This document shows positions 43,673 through 54,600 of a stretch of DNA of 64,000 bases, piece by piece. Below the pieces are notes generated by a model. The model worked only from the letters and a program-made list of their open reading frames with translations. It had not been told where the DNA came from and did no database searches. The first letter of the stretch is position 1; each line of letters begins with the position of its first letter. Source of the DNA: Lachnospiraceae bacterium (GTDB lineage Bacteria; Bacillota; Clostridia; Lachnospirales; Lachnospiraceae); assembly GCA_024684055.1 (NCBI GenBank), contig JAIKXN010000239.1, forward strand, positions 62,001 to 126,000, read 5' to 3'. The translations under genes were made by a program, and so were the position numbers.

Positions 43673-43677
43673 ATGAT

Positions 43678-44499
43678 TTATATTTTGATGAATTCGGGTT
43701 TTCTTTCCTTGAATTCTGCAACATATTTGAATCCTAAGGATTCCAGCAAATCACTTGCTCTTGATATTTCATACGCCATATGTTCACATATATGAGCGTC
43801 GCTTCCGAAAGTAATTATTTCCCCACCGCATTGCTTATATAATTTCAAAATCTCCGGATTGGGGTTAAATTCTTTTAATTTGCTTCGAAGACCTCCCGAA
43901 TTTAGTTCAATGCCTTTTCCCTTTGCAACTAATATTTTAAATATAGCTTCAAAGATTTCTTTATAATGTCTGATATCTTTATCTTCATCTGTGCATTCAG
44001 TATATCTTACGCAATAATCAAGATGACCGTATACATCGAAATCATCGAAGTTTTTAACATTTTCAAGAATCTCTTCAAAGTATACCTTCATGCCTTCGAC
44101 AGATGAATACATTTCCCAATATTTAGGGAAATAAGGATCGACTTTATTGGCTGTATGGGATGAGAGTATTACGAAGTCGTAAGGACTCGAAGTGATAATA
44201 TCTTTTCCTATATCATATATATCAGGATATATACCGAGTTCAATGCCAAATCTTACGTTGATTTTGGATTGAAGGCTTTCATCTGCGCGTAATCTTTTGG
44301 CTGTTTCAATGTATCTTTCGACATCCAGATCAAATTTTCCTTCATTTCCCGGTTTATATGACGGAAAAAGAGGATCGTAATGCTCTGTAAAGCAAATGGT
44401 TTTTAAATTATTTTCTATTGCCGCGTTAATCATATCGCTCATTTCGGTTTTCGAATCGCCCGAAAATGTTGAATGCATGTGCTGGTCACTTCGTATCAT
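43678..44499 (-). CDS. hisJ: PHP-domain histidinol-phosphatase family protein
   Basis: 273 residues on the - strand. [20 protein letters not shown] is the first PHP metal motif, followed by ICFTEHYDP, an ILSSHTANK block and a C-terminal [10 protein letters not shown]. It is similar to HisJ-type histidinol-phosphate phosphatases, but the PHP family is broad and no his genes are near, so substrate is uncertain. GAGG lies 7 bases before the ATG. It ends 5 bases from xerD with no terminator visible, and is divergent from gltX. Confidence 0.85.
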   Translation of the reverse strand: MIRSDQHMHSTFSGDSKTEMSDMINAAIENNLKTICFTEHYDPLFPSYKPGNEGKFDLDVERYIETAKRLRADESLQSKINVRFGIELGIYPDIYDIGKDIITSSPYDFVILSSHTANKVDPYFPKYWEMYSSVEGMKVYFEEILENVKNFDDFDVYGHLDYCVRYTECTDEDKDIRHYKEIFEAIFKILVAKGKGIELNSGGLRSKLKEFNPNPEILKLYKQCGGEIITFGSDAHICEHMAYEISRASDLLESLGFKYVAEFKERKPEFIKI

Positions 44500-44569
44500 A
44501 TGTATACCTCACTTTATCGAATACATATTTTATCATTATAATGAAGAATATTCTATACACTTTAAACAC

Positions 44570-44598
44570 TTCACATTTTTGAGAAAGAAGATTATAAT
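44570..44598 (+). promoter_or_regulatory. promoter of gltX
   Basis: TTCACA, 17 bases, TATAAT, 46 bases before the gltX start. No T-box leader fits in this space. Confidence 0.65.
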
Positions 44599-44644
44599 AA
44601 TCAATGTTGTTTATAGAATAATTGTTATATATAAGGAGTTTTTT

Positions 44645-46108
44645 ATGACAAAGATCAGAACAAGATTCGCACCTTCACCTACCGGAAGAATGCATGTAGG
44701 TAATTTAAGAACTGCTTTGTATGCTTACCTTATTACCAAGCATGAAGGCGGAGATTACATTCTTCGTATCGAGGATACGGACCAGGAAAGATATGTGGAA
44801 GGCGCAGTTGATATTATATACAGAACTCTTGAGAAAACCGGACTTATTCATGATGAAGGTCCCGACAAGGATAAAGGATTCGGACCTTACGTTCAGTCTG
44901 AAAGACAAAAGAGCGGTCTTTATCTTGAATATGCCAAGAAACTAGTAGAAAAAGGCGAGGCTTATTACTGCTTCTGCGATAAGGAAAGACTTGCCACATT
45001 AACAAGAAAAGAAGGCGATAAAGAGATCAATGTTTATGACAAGCACTGCCTTTCTTTATCCAAAGAAGAAGTTGAGGCCAATCTTAAGGCAGGTAAGCCT
45101 TATGTTATAAGACAGAACAATCCCAATACAGGTACAACAACATTCCATGATGAGATTTATGGAGATATCACTGTAGATAATGCGGAACTTGACGATATGA
45201 TCCTTATCAAGTCTGACGGATATCCCACATATAACTTTGCAAATGTTGTTGATGACCATCTTATGGGTATCACTCATGTTGTAAGAGGCAATGAGTATCT
45301 TTCTTCATCACCCAAATACAACAGATTATATGAAGCTTTTGGCTGGGAAGTGCCTGTTTATGTGCATTGCCCTTTGATTACAGATGAGAATCATCAGAAA
45401 TTATCCAAGCGCTGCGGTCATTCGTCATATGAAGATCTGATCGAGCAGGGATTTTTATCTGATGCTATCGTAAATTTCGTTGCTTTGCTCGGCTGGAGCC
45501 CTGAAAACAATCAGGAGATCATGTCTTTGGATGAGCTTATCAAAGCATTTGATTATCGTCATATTAATAAATCACCCGCCGTATTTGACTATACCAAGTT
45601 AAAATGGATGAACGGTGAATATATTAAGGCGATGGATTTTGATGCTTTCTATGAGAAAGCTTTGCCTATTATCAAGAGTGTTCTGACAAAAGATTATGAT
45701 TTAAAGAAGATTGCCGAAATGGTTAAGACGAGAATCGAAATATTCCCTGATATTAAAGACCATATCGATTTCTTTGAAGCCGTTCCCGAATATGACAGCG
45801 AAATGTATATTCATAAGAAAATGAAAACGGATAAGACAAACTCGCTTGAAGTTTTGAAGAATATCTATCCCGTTTTGAAAGAACTTGATGAGAGCAAATA
45901 CAACAATGATGATCTGTATGCGCTTCTTGTTGATTTTGCCGCAAAATCCGAATTAAAGAACGGTACGGTTCTCTGGCCTGTCAGAACAGCACTTTCAGGT
46001 AAACAGATGACACCCTGCGGCGCAACTGAAATACTTGAAATATTAGGAAAGGAAGAGTCGCTTAAGAGAATTGAAGCGGCCATCGAAAAGTTATCGAATG
46101 AAGTTTGA
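44645..46108 (+). CDS. gltX: glutamyl-tRNA synthetase
   Basis: Class I synthetase, 487 residues from the ATG behind [26 protein letters not shown] carries the HIGH equivalent (HVGN), RIEDTDQER follows, KLSKR is the KMSKS loop, and the C-terminal anticodon-binding helical domain is complete. In Clostridia without GlnRS this enzyme is often non-discriminating and also charges tRNA-Gln for GatCAB; that cannot be judged here. Confidence 0.97.
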   Translation: MTKIRTRFAPSPTGRMHVGNLRTALYAYLITKHEGGDYILRIEDTDQERYVEGAVDIIYRTLEKTGLIHDEGPDKDKGFGPYVQSERQKSGLYLEYAKKLVEKGEAYYCFCDKERLATLTRKEGDKEINVYDKHCLSLSKEEVEANLKAGKPYVIRQNNPNTGTTTFHDEIYGDITVDNAELDDMILIKSDGYPTYNFANVVDDHLMGITHVVRGNEYLSSSPKYNRLYEAFGWEVPVYVHCPLITDENHQKLSKRCGHSSYEDLIEQGFLSDAIVNFVALLGWSPENNQEIMSLDELIKAFDYRHINKSPAVFDYTKLKWMNGEYIKAMDFDAFYEKALPIIKSVLTKDYDLKKIAEMVKTRIEIFPDIKDHIDFFEAVPEYDSEMYIHKKMKTDKTNSLEVLKNIYPVLKELDESKYNNDDLYALLVDFAAKSELKNGTVLWPVRTALSGKQMTPCGATEILEILGKEESLKRIEAAIEKLSNEV

Positions 46109-47906
46109 TGAAAATCAAATAAAGGTTATTGAAGCTCCGCTCGGGTCTCTGCTTGTTACGGCAGGACCCGGGGCGGGCAAAACGGCTGTACTGACGCACA
46201 GGATCAGGTATCTTAATGAAAAATTCGGGATACCGTACGAAAAAATCCTTGTAATTACTTTTACAAAAGCGGCTGCGGTGCAGATGAAGTCGAGATTTGA
46301 AGGTGTATTTGAGAATGATTCCAAAGTTACGTTCTGTACATTCCATTCTCTGTTTTATTCAATCTTAAAAGACTGTCGGTTTAAAGATTTCTCAATTATT
46401 TCCACAAATGAAAAAATGAATATTCTGAAAACGGTTCTTATGGATAATGATATTGATTTATCCTTTTTTGATATGCCTTCCTTTCTGGAAGAAGTATCGA
46501 AAATAAAGAATCTGGGCATTGATCTGAATAATTACGAGCCATCGTCATGCGATAAAGATAAGTTTTCAAAGATCTACAGGCAGTATGGCGAAGAACTGAA
46601 AGACAGTAATTTAATTGATTATGATGATTTTGCGATTGAAGTAAATGATTTATTTTCCAAAGATGCTGCGTTTCTTGAAAAATGGAAGAACAGATATGAT
46701 TACTGTCTGATAGACGAATTTCAGGATATTAATTTCAAACAGTATGAAGTTATTAAAATGCTTTTTAAAAACAAGTCCGTATTTGCGGTGGGAGATGAAG
46801 ATCAGTCAATCTATGCTTTCAGGGGATCTTCAAGCAATATCTGTCTTATCTTCAGGGAAGACTTCGAATCGGATGTCATGAAACTGTCTACCAACTACAG
46901 AAGTTCGAAAAAAATAGTCAATGCTTCCATGGAACTTATATCAAATAACACTTTACGGTTTGATAAACGAATTGTTCCCTGTGAAAGTTCTTCGGAAGGC
47001 GTTTTTGATCTGAAAATATTTAATGATGCGAATGATGAATATAAGTATATTGCCGAGGAGATTAAAGAGAAAGGGAAAGGAAAGAGCGCGGCAATACTCC
47101 TTCGCACGAACAGCATTCCGGAATCGCTTCTTTATTATCTTATGAAAGAAAAGGTAAGATTTAAAAGCGAAAAGGAGGTGCTTCAGAAAAAAGATAATGA
47201 GATCACAGATGATATACTGACTTACATGAAATTGTCATGCAAAGATAATACATATAAAAATCTTATAAAAATAGCCAATAAACCCAATCGTTATATATCA
47301 AGAAATTTCCTTTCCAAATGCATGATGAGTGAACTGAAAAATGATGGAACATTTAGTTATGTAAACCTTTACAAGAATGCGAAAGGGAAGGATTATCTGC
47401 TTGGGAACATATTTAAACTCGAAAGGAATATCAGACAGCTTTCAAAACTGGATTCCTTGGAGGGACTCATTTTTATTTTCAATGTTCTTGGCTATGATTC
47501 CTATCTGGCGTCAAAGAAGATTAAATACCTGACGGAATACGAAGAACTAAAAATGCTTGCGCTTCAGCTTGAAAAGAAAGAAGAACTGATAGAGTATTTT
47601 GATTTTCTAAAGGATAATGAAAAGGAAGCCGGAGGTTGCTTTGATGAGCACGATGTTGAAATATGTACGATACATGCTTCTAAGGGAAGGGAATGGGATG
47701 AAGTTTACATCATTGATGTAAATGAAGGTGTAATCCCTCATAAAAAAGCTGTTACGAAGGCTGAAACGGAAGAGGAAAGAAGACTTTTTTATGTGGCAAT
47801 GACCAGAGCTAAAGAAAAACTCTGCATAACCTGTATAAATAATGCGTCGTTTGCAAAACCTTCGGTATTTGCAGAGGAAACAGGATTTAGACCCTGTTCA
47901 TATTAA
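46098..47906 (+). CDS. UvrD/Rep-family DNA helicase, short form
   Basis: 602 residues from the ATG that overlaps the end of gltX by 11 bases. All superfamily 1A motifs are present: [16 protein letters not shown] (I), [12 protein letters not shown] (Ia), [15 protein letters not shown] (II), [14 protein letters not shown] (III), STNYRSS (IV), [16 protein letters not shown] (V), [13 protein letters not shown] (VI). It is shorter than UvrD/PcrA (700 or more), with reduced 1B/2B domains and no C-terminal tail. It is a distinct UvrD-like protein, role in repair or replication-conflict resolution inferred. No strong ribosome binding site, so translation is likely coupled to gltX. Confidence 0.92.
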   Translation: MKFDENQIKVIEAPLGSLLVTAGPGAGKTAVLTHRIRYLNEKFGIPYEKILVITFTKAAAVQMKSRFEGVFENDSKVTFCTFHSLFYSILKDCRFKDFSIISTNEKMNILKTVLMDNDIDLSFFDMPSFLEEVSKIKNLGIDLNNYEPSSCDKDKFSKIYRQYGEELKDSNLIDYDDFAIEVNDLFSKDAAFLEKWKNRYDYCLIDEFQDINFKQYEVIKMLFKNKSVFAVGDEDQSIYAFRGSSSNICLIFREDFESDVMKLSTNYRSSKKIVNASMELISNNTLRFDKRIVPCESSSEGVFDLKIFNDANDEYKYIAEEIKEKGKGKSAAILLRTNSIPESLLYYLMKEKVRFKSEKEVLQKKDNEITDDILTYMKLSCKDNTYKNLIKIANKPNRYISRNFLSKCMMSELKNDGTFSYVNLYKNAKGKDYLLGNIFKLERNIRQLSKLDSLEGLIFIFNVLGYDSYLASKKIKYLTEYEELKMLALQLEKKEELIEYFDFLKDNEKEAGGCFDEHDVEICTIHASKGREWDEVYIIDVNEGVIPHKKAVTKAETEEERRLFYVAMTRAKEKLCITCINNASFAKPSVFAEETGFRPCSY

Positions 47907-48016
47907 AGAAAATACTTATTAAACAGGTTTTAGATTTGTTTATATATAAAATTTGAAAAGGAAACAGGTTTCAGGATTTTGTTCTTATTATAGAAAACAA
48001 TATATAAATTAAAGTA

Positions 48017-48045
48017 TTGAACAGGAAAAATTTTGAATGTATAAT
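48017..48045 (+). promoter_or_regulatory. promoter of pta
   Basis: TTGAAC, 17 bases, TATAAT, about 70 bases before the pta start. Confidence 0.7.
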
Positions 48046-48114
48046 AATTAAGTTGAAATTAAAAGATACGGATTTTTCCGTTCGAATTAAATTATTTACA
48101 AAGGAGATATAAAA

Positions 48115-49116
48115 ATGGCATTTGTTGACAGAATCAAAGAAAAAGCAAAGCTTCAGAGCAAAACGATTCTTCTTCCCGAAACAATGGATGACAGAACATA
48201 CTATGCAGCTGAAGAAGCAATCAAGGAGGGAATAGCTAAAATCGTTCTTATCGGAGCTAAAGATGAAATCGATGCTCATGTAAAGGCTACGGGAGTTGAT
48301 ATTTCCAAAGCAGAAATTCTTGATCCCGCTACATGCGATAAGTTTGAAGATTATGCAAATCTTCTTTATGAAACAAGAAAAGCAAAAGGTATGACACCTG
48401 AGCAGGCCAGAGAAATTCTTCTTAAAGATACAATTACATTCGGTATCGTAGTGTTAAAAGCAGGTGATGCAGACGGACTTGTTGCCGGTGCATGCCATTC
48501 AACAGCTGATACACTTCGTCCTTCACTTCAGATTCTTAAGACAAAAGCAGGATGCAAGCTTGTTTCCGCATTCTTCATCATGGATGTTCCCAACTGCGAA
48601 TACGGCGCAAACGGAACATTTATCTTTGCTGACTCCGGATTAAACCAGGATCCCAATCCCGAAGAACTTGCAGCAATCGCAGCTTCTTCAGCAGAAAGCT
48701 TCGAAAGCCTCGTAGGAGAGAAGGCTGTATGTGCAATGCTTTCACATTCTACAGTCGGATCTGCAAAGCATGCATTGGTTGACAAGATGGTTGAAGCTAC
48801 AAGAATCGCAAAAGAGCAGTATCCTGAAATCGTTGTTGACGGCGAATTCCAGCTTGATGCAGCTATCGTTCCTTCTGTAGCCAAGTCAAAAGCTCCCAAC
48901 TCGGATGTTGCAGGTAAGGCTAACGTTCTTATCTTCCCCAACCTTGATGCAGGTAACATTTCTTACAAGATCGTACAGAGACTTGCAAAGGCTGATGCTT
49001 ACGGTCCTATCCTTCAGGGTATCGCAAAGCCCGTTAACGATCTTTCCAGAGGATGCTCATGGCAGGATATCGTTGGCGTTATCGCAATCACAGTTTGCCA
49101 GGCCAGCGCACAGTAA
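48115..49116 (+). CDS. pta: phosphate acetyltransferase
   Basis: Converts acetyl-CoA to acetyl phosphate in acetate fermentation. 333 residues, the short single-domain form (PTA_PTB family). Conserved DADGLVAGACHSTADTLRP, VPNCEYGANGTFIFADSGLN and LSHSTVGSAKH, VDGEFQLDAAIVP. Strong AAAGGAGATAT site and well-spaced promoter suggest high expression. The usual partner ackA is not adjacent; a terminator follows directly. Confidence 0.96.
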   Translation: MAFVDRIKEKAKLQSKTILLPETMDDRTYYAAEEAIKEGIAKIVLIGAKDEIDAHVKATGVDISKAEILDPATCDKFEDYANLLYETRKAKGMTPEQAREILLKDTITFGIVVLKAGDADGLVAGACHSTADTLRPSLQILKTKAGCKLVSAFFIMDVPNCEYGANGTFIFADSGLNQDPNPEELAAIAASSAESFESLVGEKAVCAMLSHSTVGSAKHALVDKMVEATRIAKEQYPEIVVDGEFQLDAAIVPSVAKSKAPNSDVAGKANVLIFPNLDAGNISYKIVQRLAKADAYGPILQGIAKPVNDLSRGCSWQDIVGVIAITVCQASAQ

Positions 49117-49139
49117 TTTAAGATTATAATAAAAGAAGA

Positions 49140-49177
49140 GGGCGAAGCACGATTTAATTGCTTCGCCCATTTTTTTA
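49140..49177 (+). terminator. terminator after pta
   Basis: 10-bp stem GGGCGAAGCA / TGCTTCGCCC, 9-base loop, then TTTTTTT. The DNA between here and the rpmF terminator (49178-49302) holds nothing I recognise. Confidence 0.92.
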
Positions 49178-49302
49178 TAAGAAGATATCGAAACTTAATA
49201 TGAAAATGCTTTCGTGATTAATTGTACATGAAAAAACATTCCTGATCTATTGAATTGCATGTTCGTCAGGATTCTTTTAAGTGAAAATTAAGTTTATTTG
49301 CG

Positions 49303-49332
49303 CAATAAAAAACCTTCCCGAAAAGGAAGGTT
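49303..49332 (-). terminator. terminator of rpmF
   Basis: Read on the - strand: AACCTTCC / GGAAGGTT stem with TTTTCG loop and TTTTTTATT tail, 25 bases after the rpmF stop. Confidence 0.88.
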
Positions 49333-49356
49333 AATATTTAAAAGCAGAATTGAAAA

Positions 49357-49542
49357 TTAGTTCTCGTCTAATTTAATAATCTCTTTCTTGTTATAACATC
49401 CGCAAGCCTTGCATACTCTGTGAGGAACAGTAAGAGCGCCACATTTGGAACATTTTACCAATGTTACAGCTCCCATCTTCCAGTTTGCTCTTCTTTTATC
49501 TCTATGGCTTTTGGATGATTTGTTCTTAGGACAAATAGACAT
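49357..49542 (-). CDS. rpmF: 50S ribosomal protein L32
   Basis: 61 residues. ICPKNKSSKSHRDKRRANWK is the basic tail of L32, then a C+ zinc ribbon CSKCG...CKACGCY with four Cys. GGAGGTG lies before the ATG. In most Firmicutes rpmF precedes plsX in the same direction (often after yceD); here it is inverted and divergent from plsX, with its own promoter and terminator, and yceD is not adjacent. Confidence 0.96.
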   Translation of the reverse strand: MSICPKNKSSKSHRDKRRANWKMGAVTLVKCSKCGALTVPHRVCKACGCYNKKEIIKLDEN

Positions 49543-49589
49543 TTCTTTACACCTCCAATTCCCTACTTGTTTTTATTCGTACGTTAAAG

Positions 49590-49618
49590 AGTATACATTT
49601 TGAACATTACTTTGTCAA
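49590..49618 (-). promoter_or_regulatory. promoter of rpmF
   Basis: On the - strand: TTGACA, 17 bases, TATACT, about 50 bases before the rpmF start. A near-consensus strong promoter. Confidence 0.8.
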
Positions 49619-49643
49619 CAAAAAAGTGAATATTAAACTATTT

Positions 49644-49672
49644 CTTGATTTTTTGCCGTATTTTTAGTATAT
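49644..49672 (+). promoter_or_regulatory. promoter of plsX operon
   Basis: TTGATT, 17 bases, TATATT, about 50 bases before plsX, back to back with the rpmF promoter. No FapR-type operator was recognised. Confidence 0.6.
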
Positions 49673-49720
49673 TTAAGGTTGTATTTTTATGGTCATATGT
49701 ATTGTTGAAGAGGGAATAAA

Positions 49721-50743
49721 ATGAGTGATTTTGTAAAAGTTGCACTTGATGCACACGGCGGTGACAACGCACCGAAAGAAGTGGTTAAAGGTGCCTTAAA
49801 TGCATTAAAAGAAGAGGACGGCCTTCAGGTATACCTTGTAGGTGTGTCCGAACTCATTGAAAAAGAACTCGAAGGCGTTGAATATGATAAAGAAAGACTG
49901 ATCATTAAAGATGCTCCCGAGATTATAACGATGGCTGAACCGCCTGTTGCCGCAGTCAGAAAGAAAAAGAAATCTTCTATCGTTATCGGCATGCAGATGG
50001 TAAGAGACGGAGAGTGTGATGCATTTGTATCATGCGGAAGTACCGGTGCCGTTTTAGTCGGAGGACAGGTTATCGTTGGAAGGATCAAAGGTGTTGAAAG
50101 ACCGCCTCTTGCTCCGCTTATTCCTACCGCAAAAGGCTTTTCGCTTTTAATCGACTGCGGTGCGAATGTGGATTCGAAGCCTTCCAATCTTGTACAGTTC
50201 GCCAGGATGGGCAGCATTTATATGAAGAAAATGATGGGCGTTGAAAACCCTAAAGTCGGTATCGTTAATATCGGCGCTGAGGAAGAAAAGGGTAACGCTT
50301 TAGTAAAAGATACATTCCCCATGCTTAAGGGATGCACGGATATTAACTTTATCGGAAGCATCGAAGCGAGAGATATTCCTTCGGGTTGCTGTGACGTAAT
50401 AGTGTGCGATGCTTTTGTCGGAAATGTTATCCTTAAATTATATGAGGGATTAAGCAATACACTTGTTGCCAAGATAAAAGAATCCATGCTTACCAATGTT
50501 AAGAGCAAGGTCGGAGCGGCTCTTGTCAAGCCGAATCTTAAAAAGACGCTTAAGAGTTTTTCGGCTTCCGAATACGGCGGAGCGCCTCTTTTGGGATTAA
50601 AAGGTCTTGTTGTTAAAGGACACGGCAATTCAAAAGCGGGCGAGATTAAAAATGCGATAAAGCAGTGCATAAAATATAAAGAAAGCGATATGCTGAATAT
50701 TCTAAGTAATAGTTTTGCTATTACGGTTGTTCAGGAGGACTAA
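49721..50743 (+). CDS. plsX: phosphate acyltransferase PlsX
   Basis: Makes acyl-phosphate from acyl-ACP for phospholipid synthesis with PlsY. 340 residues, with LDAHGGDNAPKEVVKGAL at the N-terminus, VSCGSTGAVLVGG, RPPLAPLIP and CDAFVGNVILKLYEG. It heads plsX-acpP-rnc-smc-ftsY, an order in which fab genes often intervene but do not here. Confidence 0.97.
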   Translation: MSDFVKVALDAHGGDNAPKEVVKGALNALKEEDGLQVYLVGVSELIEKELEGVEYDKERLIIKDAPEIITMAEPPVAAVRKKKKSSIVIGMQMVRDGECDAFVSCGSTGAVLVGGQVIVGRIKGVERPPLAPLIPTAKGFSLLIDCGANVDSKPSNLVQFARMGSIYMKKMMGVENPKVGIVNIGAEEEKGNALVKDTFPMLKGCTDINFIGSIEARDIPSGCCDVIVCDAFVGNVILKLYEGLSNTLVAKIKESMLTNVKSKVGAALVKPNLKKTLKSFSASEYGGAPLLGLKGLVVKGHGNSKAGEIKNAIKQCIKYKESDMLNILSNSFAITVVQED

Positions 50744-50747
50744 AATC

Positions 50748-50987
50748 ATGGTTCTGGATATTTTAAAGGAAAACATTGTAAATATATTAAATGTAGATCC
50801 TAATGAGATAACAGAAGAAACCACATTCATAGGTGATTTATGCGCCGATTCTCTGGATGTATACCAGATCATCGTAGGCGTGGAAGAGGCTTTAAACATT
50901 TCACTTGAAGGTGAAGACGTGGAACAGATATCAAATGTCGGAGAAGCTGTTTTATTAATTGAAAAGGTAATGGAAAACAAACAATGA
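50748..50987 (+). CDS. acpP: acyl carrier protein
   Basis: 79 residues from the ATG behind AGGAGG. The phosphopantetheine serine lies in LCADSLDVYQIIVGVEEAL; Cys replaces the more usual Gly before ADSLD. Acidic helical protein, substrate donor for PlsX. Its stop overlaps the rnc ATG (ATGA). Confidence 0.95.
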   Translation: MVLDILKENIVNILNVDPNEITEETTFIGDLCADSLDVYQIIVGVEEALNISLEGEDVEQISNVGEAVLLIEKVMENKQ

Positions 50988-51679
50988 ACATCGATGAGAG
51001 ACTTACCAAATTACAGGAGCTTATCGGATTGCAGTTTACCGATACGGCTAATCTGAGAAGTGCAATTTCGCATTCCTCGTTTGTTAACGAATTAAAAGTG
51101 AATAAATGGGAAGATTATGAAAGACTCGAATTTCTCGGTGATGCCGTTCTTGAGATTGTTTCTTCCGATTATCTTTACAGAATGCATCCGGACATGCCCG
51201 AAGGTGAATTGTCAAAGCTTCGTGCTTCTCTTGTCTGTGAGCCTTCGCTTGCTTTTACTGCCAAAAGAATGAATCTTTCGGAATACATTCTTGTGGGAAA
51301 AGGAGAAGATGCGAGCGGCGGCAGATACAGAAATTCTCTTTTATCCGACGTTTTCGAAGCCATTATCGGAGCTGTATATATTGAATTCGGATATCTTGAA
51401 GCCAAGAATTATATCGAGAAATTTCTTCTTAACGATATTTCCGAAAACCAGCTTTTTGTTGATTCAAAGAGCAGAATGCAGATTTATGTTCAGTCAAAGG
51501 ACCACATGAATCTGGAATATAAAGTTATTGAAGAAAGCGGACCTGATCATGACAAGCATTTCAAGGTCGGTCTTTTCATAAATGATGAAATGATATGTTC
51601 GGGAGAAGGACATAACAAAAAAGAAGCGGAACAGTTAGCCGCTTACAACGGTATTAAAATACTGACAAAGGAAGAATAA
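50984..51679 (+). CDS. rnc: ribonuclease III
   Basis: Double-strand-specific endonuclease for rRNA and mRNA processing. 231 residues. Catalytic signature ERLEFLGDAVLEIV near 45-58, second metal residues in SDVFEAIIGAVYIE, C-terminal dsRBD (SRMQIYVQSKDHMNLEY, KKEAEQLAAYNGIKIL). It is a candidate to process the pnp leader hairpin in this same window. Confidence 0.97.
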   Translation: MNIDERLTKLQELIGLQFTDTANLRSAISHSSFVNELKVNKWEDYERLEFLGDAVLEIVSSDYLYRMHPDMPEGELSKLRASLVCEPSLAFTAKRMNLSEYILVGKGEDASGGRYRNSLLSDVFEAIIGAVYIEFGYLEAKNYIEKFLLNDISENQLFVDSKSRMQIYVQSKDHMNLEYKVIEESGPDHDKHFKVGLFINDEMICSGEGHNKKEAEQLAAYNGIKILTKEE

Positions 51680-51680
51680 A

Positions 51681-54600
51681 ATGTATTTAAAAAGCATTGA
51701 AGTTCAGGGCTTTAAGTCTTTTGCGAATAAAATAGTTCTTCAGTTTAATAACGGAATTACCGGTATAGTAGGACCTAACGGTTCGGGTAAAAGCAATGTT
51801 GCTGATGCGGTAAGATGGGTTCTCGGAGAACAGAGGATCAAGCAGTTAAGAGGCGCATCCATGCAGGATGTCATCTTTTCGGGAACGGAACTCAGAAAAC
51901 CTGTCGGCAGCGCTTACGTTGCAATCACTCTTGATAATTCTGACCACGCTCTTTCGATAGATTTTGACGAAGTTACGGTTGCCAGAAGAATATACAGATC
52001 CGGTGAATCGGAATATCTCATTAACGGAACGGTATGCAGATTAAAGGACGTTAATGAGCTTTTTTATGATACGGGTATTGGTAAGGAAGGCTATTCCATT
52101 ATCGGTCAGGGACAGATTGACAAAATCTTAAGTTCCAAACCCGAAGACAGAAGAGAACTTTTTGACGAAGCTGCAGGCATCGTTAAATATAAAAGACGTA
52201 AAGTTGAAGCATTAAAAAAACTTGAAAACGAAAGAGCCAATCTCCTTCGTGTTACGGATATTTTATCCGAACTCGACAGACAGATCGGGCCTCTCGAAAA
52301 GCAGTCACAGAAAGCAAAGATTTATCTTTCCAAAAAGGAAGAGTTAAAAAAATACGATATAAACGTATTCCTTCTCGATTCGGAAGTTATTGACAAGAAG
52401 ATTACCGAACTTACCGAAAAAGAAGCGATTGCTCAGAAAGATTTCGAAGAAGTTTCTCTTGCAAATGAAAAACTCAAAAGAGATTACGAAGAAGTTGAAA
52501 ATATTTTAAGTCATCTCGATGAGGAAATCGAAGAAAACAGAGCAAAACTTGCCGATACGGATGTGCTTCGCGAAAAACTTGAAGGCGAGATCAAAGTCCT
52601 TAACGAACAGATTTCCACTGCAACGGACAATATCGGTCATCTTGATACGAGACTTGCAAGTATTGACGAATCCATCAAAAACAAAAATGAAGAAATCGAA
52701 AAGGTCGTTGAATTAAAATCACAGATCGATAACGAGATAGCCGAGAAGAAAAAAGACAGTGATGCCCAGAAGGCAAAACTTGACGAAATAGAAGCTCTTA
52801 TCGAAACCGTATCTTCTTACATTGACAAGGGCAACAGTTATATCATCGAGATACTTAACGAAAGAGCAACGATAAAGGCTGATATTTCAGGTATTGAAAG
52901 CAATATTTCCCAGAGGAATATCAGACTTTCCGAAGTTAATGCAAAACTTCTTGCAGCCAAATCCGTTGAAGAGAAGCATAATCAGGAAGTTAAGAAATTC
53001 GAGGATGAATTCAAGAAGATTACCGATGAGATTTCCGAACTTAACAAAAAGGGCAAGGAACTTGATTCGATGACTTCATCATTCCATGATGAACTTGCTC
53101 TTGCTGACGACAAATTAAAGGATATCCAGTCAAAATATCATCAGGAAAAATCAAGGCTTGACGCTGTTTCAAACATCGCCGAAAGATATGACGGATTCAA
53201 CTCTTCGATCAAAAGAGTCATGGAGCAGAAGCAGTCGGATAAACGTATCATAGGTGTTGTTGCAGATATTCTCAAAGTTGATCCCAAATATGAAACAGCC
53301 ATTGAAATAGCACTCGGCGGCAATATTCAGAATATTGTCACGAAGGATGAGGACTGTGCCAAGAAGCTTATCGAGCTTTTAAAGAGAGAAAGAGCCGGAC
53401 GAGCAACTTTCCTTCCGCTTACATCTCTTACGAATCCTCAGGAATTCAAACAGCCTGAATCTTTAAATGAAAAAGGCGTTATCGGTAAAGCTGATGAAAT
53501 CGTCGAATGCGATGATGAATTCAGATGTGTTGCAGAAGCGATGCTTGGCAGAATACTTGTAGTTGATAATGTCGACAATGCTTTAAAGATTGCCAGAAAA
53601 TATGAATTCGGCATAAGAATGGTTACGCTTGAGGGTGAACTTCTTATCCCGGGCGGCGGTATCAGCGGCGGTAATTTCAAAAACAATTCGAACCTTCTCG
53701 GAAGAAGAAGAGAAATCGAAGAGTTAAACGATAAGGTTAAGAAACTTTCCGATGAACAGAATAAAGTTCTTGAGGAAATCGAAAACATAAAGACGAGAAG
53801 AAATGAAGTCAGAGCTCAGATCATGAAGAACAAAGATGATCTGCAGGATGCCTTCATCAGACAGAATTCTGCCAGAATAAACTGTGAGAACGCCAAGGAA
53901 AAGATGGGTTCCACCATGTCTGATTTTGATGCTCTTCGCGAAGAGGCCGCAATGATAGCTCTCGATCTCGAAACCTTTGCAAAGAATAAAGAGGAAAAAG
54001 AGTTACTTTTCACGCAGTCTGTTGAAAATGAAGAGAACGAGAAAAAGAAAATCGAATCCAAACAGGCTGAACTTGTCGAACTCAAGAATCAGGAAGCCGA
54101 AAAGGCTTCTAAAGCCAATGACGCTCATCTGGTAATGGAAAAACTTTATCAGAAACAGGAATTCGAGCAGTCGAATCTCGACAGAATCAAAGCCGAGGCT
54201 GAAAGATTCGTTAAAGAAAAAGAAGAAGTTATTTCAAACAGAAAACTTACCGATGAGGAAATAGAGAAGAAGAAAGAAGACCTTGAAAGCATAAGAGAAA
54301 CCATCAAGGCAGGCTCTGCTTCACAGTCCGAGGCGGAAAAGAAACTTAATGAAGATATTGAACGTAAGGAAGAACTCGTTAAAAAGAGAAAATCCTACTT
54401 CGATGAAAAAGATGCGATAAGCGAGAAAGTTAGCAACTGCGAAAAGGAAATCATCCGTCTTCAGAGTGCAAGAGAGAAACAACAGGAAAACCTTGCTTCA
54501 TTCTCGTCTTATATCTGGCAGGAATACGATATCACTTTGCAGGATGCCAAACTTTTGAGGGATGAGGAACTTGACAATCTTTCCGAAATGAAAAAGAAAG

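Noticed and set aside
52519..54085. Several open frames inside smc on both strands
   Set aside because: Arg/Lys- or Ser-rich shadows of the coiled-coil codons without start signals.
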